A stretch of 64,000 nt of DNA from Zwartia panacis (lineage in GTDB: Bacteria; Pseudomonadota; Gammaproteobacteria; Burkholderiales; Burkholderiaceae_B), in NCBI RefSeq assembly GCF_030410395.1, contig NZ_JAUHHF010000001.1, positions 372,001 through 436,000 on the forward strand. The letters run 5' to 3'. Below are positions 57,637-64,000 of this stretch, piece after piece. Positions within the stretch are counted from its first letter, which is position 1, and the number at the start of each line of letters is the position of its first letter. Below the pieces are notes generated by a model. The model worked only from the letters and a program-made list of their open reading frames with translations, searched no databases and was not told the origin of the DNA. The translations under genes were made by a program, and so were the position numbers.

Positions 57637-59268
57637 TCAGGGCAAGATTGCGTCCAGACTGCTGTTCACTTCGATCAGCAAGGGTTCGCGTGTGGCTAAT
57701 GCGCTTTTAATGACACTATCGATTTCAGCTTTATATTGAATGCGCGCGGCCTTCATGCCAAAGCTTGTCGCCAGCGTGTAAAAGTCGGGGTTAAACAGCG
57801 AAGTGCCACTCACGCGACCAGGATAGCCACGCTCTTGATGTAAACGAATCGAGCCGTAACTGCCATTGTTTGAGACGATGAAGATGATGGGGAGCTTGCG
57901 TTCCACCGCCAGAATCATCTCATTGCCGGTCATCATGAATCCACCATCGCCCACCATGCAGATGGTGGTGCGTTCTGGTTCGCGCATGGCACAGGCAAGA
58001 GCCGCTGGCGTGCCATACCCCATGGCGCCTGCCAGAGGCGCCATCAGGCGTTGGCCTGATTTGAAATTGAAGTGCCGATAGACGGGGGCGGCGAACGTGC
58101 CCGCATCCAGACAGACTGTGGTGTCACGCGAGGCGTTTTCCGCAACAGCGCGTACGACATCCGTAAAGTTGACGCCTTTTTTGGCTTCTCGGTTTGGCCA
58201 GGCCGCATAGGGTTCGGAATGTTGGCGCAAAGCTTTCAACCATTCTTGGCGGGCAGAGCCGGGTTGAGTGGCGTTCGCCTGAGTCAGTGCCCGCACGAGC
58301 GCTACAGGATCGCATACGAGCGGATAGTCTGCCACCGTGTCCCAGTTCACGATGCGTGAGTCCGGGTAACAATGCAAGAATGCCTGTGGGGCTTGGGCAT
58401 AGCGTGGAAACTGGAAGTTCTGGGTCGTGATGTCGCCCAGTCGCGTGCCAAGCGCAAGAATAAAGTCGCTTTCTTGCAAAGTGGCCATCTGTGCCGCAGG
58501 ATTAGAGAGACCTAAATCACCCACAAACAAGGGGTCATCATTGGCGAAAATATCGTGACGGCGAAAAGACACCATCGTGGGGAGCTGCCAGTGATGAACA
58601 AAGGCCTTCAGCGCTTCACGCCCACCCGGACAGTTAAACATGCCTCCTGCGATGACGAGGGGCCTCTTGGCATCAGCCAGACGCTTACCAATTTCATCCA
58701 TCAGCGATTGTTCGGGTAGACCAAAAACCTGAGGATGGTTTTTAAATGCAGGTTTGGCCACGGTTTGTTGCTGAATGTCCTCGGGAATCACGAGGACAAC
58801 CGGGCCGGGAACACCCGAGGTCGCCATACGAATCGCTTTGAACGCAGTTTCACCGAGCTGCTCGGGAGTTTGGCATTCAAAGACCCATTTTGCGATGGAT
58901 CCATACATCTTTTGATAATCGATTTCCTGGAAAGCCTCGCGGCGCAAGTCACGTGCGGCGATCTGACCCACGATCAGGATCATTGGGACGGCGTCTTGTT
59001 GCGCAGTATGAACGGCAATAGCCGCGTTCGAGGCGCCTGGACCACGGCTGACGAGCGCCACACCCGGGCGACGGGTCAGGCGACCATCCGCGACAGCCAT
59101 GTAGCCTGCTCCACCCTCATGCCGACAGGTCACTACATCGATTTGAGGAAAGTCTACAACTGCGTCTAACAGCCCGAGGTAACTTTCGCCTGGGACAAGA
59201 AAAATGCGATCCAAACCGTGATCTGCGAAAACCTGAAAGAGTGCATGGCTAGAGGTAAATGGCTTCAT
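57637..59268 (-). CDS. Thiamine-diphosphate enzyme, acetolactate-synthase-like
   Basis: 543 residues with the three ThDP domains: PYR with catalytic Glu51 (TCRHEGGAGYMAVADG), central domain, and PP domain with the cofactor motif VGDGGFMMTGNEM...NNGSYGSI. Closest in type to acetolactate synthase large subunits and related lyases, yet no small-subunit gene is nearby, so it is probably a catabolic or benzaldehyde-lyase/oxalyl-CoA-decarboxylase-like relative. It converges on the acyl-CoA dehydrogenase gene with a 13-bp gap. Confidence 0.8.
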   Translation of the reverse strand: MKPFTSSHALFQVFADHGLDRIFLVPGESYLGLLDAVVDFPQIDVVTCRHEGGAGYMAVADGRLTRRPGVALVSRGPGASNAAIAVHTAQQDAVPMILIVGQIAARDLRREAFQEIDYQKMYGSIAKWVFECQTPEQLGETAFKAIRMATSGVPGPVVLVIPEDIQQQTVAKPAFKNHPQVFGLPEQSLMDEIGKRLADAKRPLVIAGGMFNCPGGREALKAFVHHWQLPTMVSFRRHDIFANDDPLFVGDLGLSNPAAQMATLQESDFILALGTRLGDITTQNFQFPRYAQAPQAFLHCYPDSRIVNWDTVADYPLVCDPVALVRALTQANATQPGSARQEWLKALRQHSEPYAAWPNREAKKGVNFTDVVRAVAENASRDTTVCLDAGTFAAPVYRHFNFKSGQRLMAPLAGAMGYGTPAALACAMREPERTTICMVGDGGFMMTGNEMILAVERKLPIIFIVSNNGSYGSIRLHQERGYPGRVSGTSLFNPDFYTLATSFGMKAARIQYKAEIDSVIKSALATREPLLIEVNSSLDAILP

Positions 59269-59375
59269 GAGGTGAGTCTGTGATGAGTGTGTGTCGGTGT
59301 TCTTTTATTCTTGGATCGTGAAATTAGCACAAAGCGCCACGTTGTAAAAAAACAAAAAATATAGACTGTTATTGC

Positions 59376-59407
59376 AAACAGTACTGTTTTAATGTACAGT
59401 ACTGTTT
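59376..59407 (+). promoter_or_regulatory. Twin palindromic operator
   Basis: ACAGTACTGTTT occurs twice (59378-59389 and 59396-59407), 18 bp apart, each inside a palindrome. They overlap a possible promoter, TTGCAA (59373-59378) and TACAGT (59395-59400) with a 16-bp spacer. Symmetry and spacing suit a TetR-type repressor. Confidence 0.6.
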
Positions 59408-59434
59408 ATGCAATCAGTTCATAGGAGAGACAAC

Positions 59435-59599
59435 ATGACCCGCGAAGTCCGTCACAACTACCCACCAGCATTTGCAGCATATTCTTCAGACAGCCGTACC
59501 GTTACGACCAAACATGTTGTATCCGATGTGCTCTTGTTGGCTTTCTGGTGCGCCATGGTACCTGTTTCAATGTGGATCGGCAGCGCTGCAGGGTTCTGA
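59435..59599 (+). CDS. Small predicted membrane protein
   Basis: 54 residues, ATG at 59435 behind a strong AGGAGAG site. A basic, aromatic N-terminus (MTREVRHNYPPAF) is followed by one transmembrane helix (about 29-52, DVLLLAFWCAMVPVSMWIG). No family recognised. Its promoter is covered by the twin palindromes, so it is tightly regulated. Confidence 0.6.
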   Translation: MTREVRHNYPPAFAAYSSDSRTVTTKHVVSDVLLLAFWCAMVPVSMWIGSAAGF

Positions 59600-59664
59600 T
59601 CTGCTGGGTTCTGATGAGCGGGTTTCTGATGAGCTAGTTTCTGAACGACTAGTTTCTGAGCTTA
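59591..59664. repeat. Short tandem repeat, five ~15-bp units
   Basis: Five degenerate units of 14-15 bp, each with TTCTGA (for example GGGTTTCTGATGAGC), starting inside the last codons of the small membrane protein gene, so its Gly-Phe-stop end is repeated downstream. Confidence 0.8.
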
Positions 59665-59675
59665 GCCAGCATCGC

Positions 59676-60548
59676 TCAGCTACTCGCGAGCATCACGACA
59701 CCCGCTGCTATAAAACAGCAACCCACCAGCCTGCCCCATCCGACGGGCTCCTTGAGTATGTAAAGTCCTGCAAGCGTCACTAGCAACATTGACATCTCGC
59801 GTGCTGGTGCGACCAGACTGACTGGTGCGCCATCGCGCAGGGCATATAGAACCAAAATATAGCCCAACGGCGATAGCAAGCCGACGGCCCAGGCTATCGG
59901 CCAGTAGCCCCGCATGGCTTCTAGCGCACGACCGGGTTGTCTGGCAATGTGCGGAAGCATGATGACGGTACGAGATGCAGTCGTTCCCCAATCAAACAAC
60001 ACGGGGGCGATCGCGAGCGCTTTTACGCCATAAGCATCAACCAGGGTATAGGCCGCGATTAATAATCCAACGAGCAAACCCCAGCGAACTCCCACCATTG
60101 CTTCGGGTTGGAGCAGACGCCGAATTTGACCTTGTGTGGCGATCATCAACACTCCTGCGACGACGCTCAGCATGCCCCCGAGCCCGAGTAAAGTTGCGGG
60201 CTCCCGAATAAAAAGAATGGCGCCCACGGTTGACAGAAAAGGGCCAGTCCCTCTGGCAATGGGGTAAACAACAGACAAGTCTGCGACCTGATAGCCGCGT
60301 TGCAGGCTGAGGCTGTAGGCCAGATGCAGGGTACCTGACAGTAGAATGCACCCCAAAATCGCCCAGTTCCAATCGTTTTGCTCAAAAACGAGTATCCAGA
60401 TCACCCATGGGGCAAACAGGATAGTCGAGCATAGTCCGTAGGCAAAAACAAAGGCTGGACCGACCTTGGCGGCACGCTTTGCAAGCAAATTCCAGGAGGC
60501 ATGACAAATCGCCGCAACGATCACCAAAAGTAGGGCGGAGAGACTCAT
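59676..60548 (-). CDS. EamA/DMT-family permease
   Basis: 290 residues with ten predicted helices and two EamA repeats (AAICHASWNLLAKRAAK near the N-terminus, VSLVAPAREMSMLLVTLAGLYILKEP near the end). Drug/metabolite transporter superfamily; substrate unknown. Inner membrane. Confidence 0.9.
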   Translation of the reverse strand: MSLSALLLVIVAAICHASWNLLAKRAAKVGPAFVFAYGLCSTILFAPWVIWILVFEQNDWNWAILGCILLSGTLHLAYSLSLQRGYQVADLSVVYPIARGTGPFLSTVGAILFIREPATLLGLGGMLSVVAGVLMIATQGQIRRLLQPEAMVGVRWGLLVGLLIAAYTLVDAYGVKALAIAPVLFDWGTTASRTVIMLPHIARQPGRALEAMRGYWPIAWAVGLLSPLGYILVLYALRDGAPVSLVAPAREMSMLLVTLAGLYILKEPVGWGRLVGCCFIAAGVVMLASS

Positions 60549-60646
60549 GAGGGGGTCATGCTGGGAAAGAGTTAAGCGAATTCAACAGAGTAGCTCAAAA
60601 TGTAGTAGAATCAATGGCTTTTTATCGCATCCTCTGCCCGGTAGCA

Positions 60647-60667
60647 GATGTCCGAATAGGTCGGATA
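60647..60667 (+). promoter_or_regulatory. Hairpin in the rplS leader
   Basis: ATGTCCGA/TCGGATAT near-perfect inverted repeat in the ~100-base leader of rplS, a possible autoregulatory structure. Confidence 0.3.
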
Positions 60668-60713
60668 TCCAGCCAAATAATATTGACCGAGAGCATGATG
60701 ACTTGGAGTTTTT

Positions 60714-61091
60714 ATGAATTTGATCGAAATAATTGAGCAAGAAGAAATTGCTCGCTTGACAGGTGGCAAACCTGTTGCCGACTTCGCTCCTGGCGACACA
60801 ATCGTTGTGAACGTCAACGTTGTTGAAGGTAACCGCAAGCGTACCCAGGCATTTGAGGGTGTTGTGATTGCTCGCCGCAACCGCGGTCTGAACTCAGCCT
60901 TCATCGTTCGTAAGATTTCCTCCGGTGAGGCAGTTGAGCGTACTTTCCAATTGTATTCACCACAGATTGCTGGCATCGAAGTCAAGCGTCGCGGTGATGT
61001 GCGTCGCGCCAAGCTCTACTATTTGCGCAACCGTTCCGGTAAGTCCGCACGTATCAAGGAAAAGCTCGTTCGCAAGACAGTCGCTGCATAA
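60714..61091 (+). CDS. rplS: 50S ribosomal protein L19
   Basis: 125 residues; [33 protein letters not shown] and the C-terminal [27 protein letters not shown] are standard L19 segments, split here by ordinary spacing. Lies at the subunit interface. The usual upstream genes rpsP-rimM-trmD are not adjacent; an EamA permease gene stands there instead. Confidence 0.97.
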   Translation: MNLIEIIEQEEIARLTGGKPVADFAPGDTIVVNVNVVEGNRKRTQAFEGVVIARRNRGLNSAFIVRKISSGEAVERTFQLYSPQIAGIEVKRRGDVRRAKLYYLRNRSGKSARIKEKLVRKTVAA

Positions 61092-61108
61092 GCCTTTGTC
61101 ATGTGACC

Positions 61109-61136
61109 AAAAGCACCCCACGGGGTGCTTTTTTTA
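61109..61136 (+). terminator. Terminator after rplS
   Basis: Arms AAGCACCCC/GGGGTGCTT followed by a run of Ts, 20 bp after the rplS stop. Confidence 0.92.
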
Positions 61137-61239
61137 TGGGATCCAGCAATAGAAGCAAGACTATCCGAGCAGTAAACGCCTCAAGGTGTTAAAAAGTCAT
61201 CACGTTTATTTTGCCTCGATAAGTGTTCGGGCTTTAATC

Positions 61240-61992
61240 ATGTCCTCTGATCCTTCAGCAAGTTTGCGTCCTCGTCGTCCACCTGTCAGACCATCCTTCG
61301 ATCCGATGACTCAGCCGTGGAGTCCCTCCGCGCTGCCTTTTACAGCGGTACCCCCTCATCGTTTGACGCCTCATGCTTTGCGTCATGTTCTGTCTGGCGA
61401 GATTCAACGTCCTCTGGATATACCCAATGAATCCCTGATCAGGTTGCCTGGACGTGAGGGCACGCCCGTTGAGGCTGCCGTCCTGGTTCCTATCGTGATG
61501 AGGCCTGATGGATTAACTGTTTTACTGACACAACGTACGGCGCATTTAAATGATCATGCCGGTCAGATCAGTTTTCCGGGAGGACGGGTTGAGTCGTCCG
61601 ATGCAGACGTTCAGGCAACTGCCCTGAGAGAGACAGAGGAAGAGACAGGACTTTCAAGAGAGTTTATTGAGTGTCTGGGAGGCTTGCCACGATATGTGAC
61701 GGGCACCGGTTTTGCAGTCAGTCCAATCACGGCACTTGTGCGCCCAGGTTTTACCTTGAGCCCGGATACATTCGAGGTCGCCGAGGTTTTCGAGGTGCCT
61801 TTGTCGTTTTTGACGGATCCTTCAAATTACCGATTTCATCGCGCCGAGCTGGCGGATGGTCGTGTCAGACAGTATTACTCTGTACCTTGGAATCAATACT
61901 TTATTTGGGGGGCGACTGCTGCGATGTTGCTCGGGATGTGCCAAATTTTGTCCGAGGCCGCCGCATCCGCGGCCAATGAATTTGAAAAATGA
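61240..61992 (+). CDS. Nudix hydrolase, CoA pyrophosphatase type
   Basis: 250 residues from the ATG at 61240 (a longer frame opens at 61186). After a Pro-rich head comes the CoA-site motif LLTQRTAHLNDHAGQISFPGG and the Nudix box with RETEEETGL. This combination marks NudL/CoA-pyrophosphatase-like enzymes, which cleave CoA or its derivatives to 4'-phosphopantetheine and 3',5'-ADP. The rplS-nudix-rsgA-M48 order is common in Burkholderiales. Confidence 0.88.
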   Translation: MSSDPSASLRPRRPPVRPSFDPMTQPWSPSALPFTAVPPHRLTPHALRHVLSGEIQRPLDIPNESLIRLPGREGTPVEAAVLVPIVMRPDGLTVLLTQRTAHLNDHAGQISFPGGRVESSDADVQATALRETEEETGLSREFIECLGGLPRYVTGTGFAVSPITALVRPGFTLSPDTFEVAEVFEVPLSFLTDPSNYRFHRAELADGRVRQYYSVPWNQYFIWGATAAMLLGMCQILSEAAASAANEFEK

Positions 61993-62014
61993 TGCGACTC
62001 AGAGGCTGCGCTAT

Positions 62015-62914
62015 TTAGTAGCTTTCGTGATCGTCTTTCGCCTGGACGAGTCTGACATACAGGGCATGACGCGCTGGGTTGATTTCTTGACGAGCCAACG
62101 CCGCAAGCACACCGCAGCCGGGTTCGTGTTGATGTGTGCAATTGTAAAAACGGCAATGTTCACGGTGCGCGCTGAACTCAGGAAAGCCGCGTTCGATTTC
62201 CTCCCGACTCAGGTGCAATAAACCAAACCCCTGAAAGCCGGGGGAGTCGATCAGATCTCCGGCGCCATCCGGTAGATGGTAGAGGCGTGTGCTCGTTGTC
62301 GTATGACGTCCTGCACCCAAAGCAACGGAGTGCTCCTGTGTCGCCGCCTGTGCCATGGGCGCAAGTGTATTGAGCAAGGTGGACTTGCCCATCGCGCTTT
62401 GCCCTAAAAGCAGAGAAGTTTTACCTTTGAGCAGGGGCAAAACTTTGCTTTTGACACTGACCGGGTCGCGTGCGCAGATTTCGATGATTGGCACACCCAG
62501 AGAGCGAAAAGGAGCGAGTCTTTCTTGCGCCGCTGGCATGCCGGCAATCAAATCCACTTTATTTAACAGGATAACGGGGGCAATATCGGCAGACCATGCT
62601 CCTGCGAGTGAGCGTCCCAAAAGGTCATCAGAAAATGGTGGCTCAACCGCGATCACGATCAAGAGCTGATCGACATTTGCCGCAAATTGCTTGCTTCTGG
62701 ATTCGTCGGAACGAAACAGTAGATTTTTACGCTCCAAAATGGACTCGAGCGCACCTTCATCTTGGCCTTGTCGAGAGATGGCGACGTAATCGCCCACCGC
62801 GGCATCGTTTTTTTTACCTCTGGGAAAACACTTAATGAGCGTCCCGTCTTCGATTTCAACGGTGTAGTGACGCCCATGCGCCGCGATGACCCGTCCTTGC
62901 AGGCGTTCTGTCAT
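62015..62914 (-). CDS. rsgA: Ribosome small-subunit-dependent GTPase A
   Basis: 299 residues. OB fold, then circularly permuted GTPase motifs (G4 LLNKVDLI before G1 GQSAMGKSTLLNTL and G3 DSPGFQGF), and a C-terminal zinc knuckle (CRFYNCTHQHEPGC). Late 30S maturation factor. Overlaps the M48 protease gene by four bases. Confidence 0.96.
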   Translation of the reverse strand: MTERLQGRVIAAHGRHYTVEIEDGTLIKCFPRGKKNDAAVGDYVAISRQGQDEGALESILERKNLLFRSDESRSKQFAANVDQLLIVIAVEPPFSDDLLGRSLAGAWSADIAPVILLNKVDLIAGMPAAQERLAPFRSLGVPIIEICARDPVSVKSKVLPLLKGKTSLLLGQSAMGKSTLLNTLAPMAQAATQEHSVALGAGRHTTTSTRLYHLPDGAGDLIDSPGFQGFGLLHLSREEIERGFPEFSAHREHCRFYNCTHQHEPGCGVLAALARQEINPARHALYVRLVQAKDDHESY

Positions 62915-64000
62915 GACGCCAGTAGTTGACGAATGCGGATCGCAACTGGAGGGTGGCTATCATAAAAAGCAGAGTGCAAGGGGTCGGGCGTCAGTGTTGA
63001 GGCATTATCATCCACGAGCTTGACCAGGGCGGAAACGAGTTGCTCCGCAGAGCTCTGGTTGCTGGCGAAACGATCCGCTTCGAACTCGTCTTTGCGTGAA
63101 AACCAGCTAAACAATGGTGTCAGTCCAAATGTAAAAACAGGCACAACCATGAAGAACAAAATCAGAGCCATTGCGTCATTGCGACCACCCAGTTGCGGGA
63201 TCACGCCCAGGTCTGTGTAGAACCAGGTTTGTTGAGCCAGCCAGCCAAGTATCGCGAAAAAAATCAGGGCGCCAGCAAAGCTCATCGCCAGGCGTTTAAA
63301 AATATGATTGTGTTTGAAATGTCCAAGCTCATGCGCCAGTACGGCAATGATTTCGTCCGCGCTCAGACGAGCGAGCAGGGTGTCAAAAAACACAATCCGG
63401 CGCGCGCGGCCGAAGCCAGTGAAATAGGCATTTCCGTGTGCGGAGCGTTTTGAGCCATCCATCACGAACAAGCCGTTGAGGGAAAAACCACAGCGCTGAG
63501 CCAACTCCTGGATCTGCTGGGCAAGTTCCTTGTCTTCAAGAGGGGTGAACTTGTTGAATAGCGGTGCAATCCACGTTGGGAAAATAAACAGCACCAAGAG
63601 GTTGAATACCGACCAGAGACCCCAGGCCCATACCCACCAATACTGGCCTGCTTCTGCCATGAGCCAGAGGACAGCGGCAATCAAGGGCAATCCCAGGACC
63701 GCTCCAATCAAAATACCCTTGATCGAGTCAGAGATGAACAGTTTTGGGGTCATGCGGTTAAAGCCAAACTGAGCTTCCAGTTTGAATTGTCGATAAATGG
63801 AGAAGGGCAGGCCGAGGGCACCGAGCAGCGTCATGACAGCCACGATGAGCAACACCTGTCTCAATAAATCATGGGTCGTCAGTGTGCTGACCCACAGATC
63901 AATCTGCTGCAGACCTCCCAGGAGGGTCAGACCGACTAAGACGACTGCATCGAATACCAGCTCGACCATGTTGAGACGAACCTTGGCTGCCGTGTAGTCA
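62911..64000 (-). CDS. M48-family (Ste24-like) membrane metallopeptidase, 5' end outside window
   Basis: The frame runs to the window edge and enters with DYTAAKVRLN before the Met at 63969, so that Met is internal; roughly the first 60 residues are missing. Several transmembrane helices, the zinc motif HELGHFKHNH, and a later E-x3-D (DEFEAD) ligand segment mark the Ste24/M48A family. Inner-membrane protein quality control. Confidence 0.92.
   Translation of the reverse strand, partial: DYTAAKVRLNMVELVFDAVVLVGLTLLGGLQQIDLWVSTLTTHDLLRQVLLIVAVMTLLGALGLPFSIYRQFKLEAQFGFNRMTPKLFISDSIKGILIGAVLGLPLIAAVLWLMAEAGQYWWVWAWGLWSVFNLLVLFIFPTWIAPLFNKFTPLEDKELAQQIQELAQRCGFSLNGLFVMDGSKRSAHGNAYFTGFGRARRIVFFDTLLARLSADEIIAVLAHELGHFKHNHIFKRLAMSFAGALIFFAILGWLAQQTWFYTDLGVIPQLGGRNDAMALILFFMVVPVFTFGLTPLFSWFSRKDEFEADRFASNQSSAEQLVSALVKLVDDNASTLTPDPLHSAFYDSHPPVAIRIRQLLAS

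Noticed and set aside
59472-59783. 103-codon frame with a repetitive VSDEL-like stretch
   Set aside because: It overlaps the better-initiated small membrane protein in another frame; its repeat is the product of the DNA tandem repeat.
1-64000. CRISPR arrays, transposases, rRNA or tRNA genes
   Set aside because: Looked for on both strands; none with adequate pattern was seen.

Overview
The window reads as a chromosomal segment of a betaproteobacterium, most likely Burkholderiales of the Alcaligenaceae/Bordetella type. The signs are the gene order ubiG-gph-ompA-gyrA-serC-pheA-hisC-tyrA-aroA-cmk-rpsA-ihfB-lapA-lapB-hldA-hldD-cysM, orphan Bug/TctC binding proteins, a trimeric porin, and a tmRNA whose tag reads ANDERFALAA. 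No tRNA, rRNA, CRISPR array or intact insertion sequence is visible.

Left part (1 to about 28.1 kb) is accessory and AT-richer. It holds the 5' part of an indolepyruvate/phenylpyruvate-decarboxylase-like gene, an exported amidohydrolase and an exported M20 peptidase, a convergent OmpR-type response regulator and 7TMR-DISM histidine kinase, a beta-carbonic anhydrase, a TAXI-type binding protein, a DUF4239 membrane protein, a MESH1-like alarmone hydrolase, a YqhA-type membrane protein, a beta-helix protein with a Lys/Ala-rich neighbour, then exported carboxylesterase, nucleoside hydrolase and Cds1-like PLP enzyme, a methyltransferase with a Gly-rich EF-hand protein, a lipoprotein, two Bug proteins, a porin, an acyl-CoA synthetase with an MpaB/Lcp-type oxygenase, an outer-membrane barrel and a GNAT acetyltransferase. 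Six intergenic copies of a 15-bp, 10-bp-period direct repeat (GTC-N3-ATT-N-GTC) lie in front of genes here, mostly genes for exported or envelope proteins. This looks like an undescribed regulon, perhaps of the resident OmpR-type regulator.

Middle part (28.1 to 33.7 kb) looks like a small island next to ssrA. A MetR-like regulator, an MsuE-like FMN reductase, MesX (DUF1852) and MesD form a folate-independent, oxygen-requiring methionine synthase cassette. A LysE/RhtB exporter follows. A near-perfect copy of the ssrA 3' end plus terminator lies 1.15 kb from the real one, and a more degenerate look-alike lies at 28.2 kb, so the cassette is bracketed by ssrA-end relics.

Right part (33.8 to 64 kb) is conserved GC-richer core. 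It has ubiquinone and phosphoglycolate functions (ubiG, gph), ompA, gyrA, and a tightly packed aromatic amino acid/serine/nucleotide operon with four-to-eight-base gene overlaps. These run into ribosomal protein S1, IHF-beta, the LPS-assembly proteins LapA/LapB and heptose biosynthesis genes, then comEA, cysM, mltB, the electron transfer flavoprotein pair with a large acyl-CoA dehydrogenase, a thiamine-diphosphate enzyme, a small membrane protein under twin palindromes, an EamA permease, rplS, a CoA pyrophosphatase-type Nudix protein, rsgA and a truncated M48 protease at the right edge.
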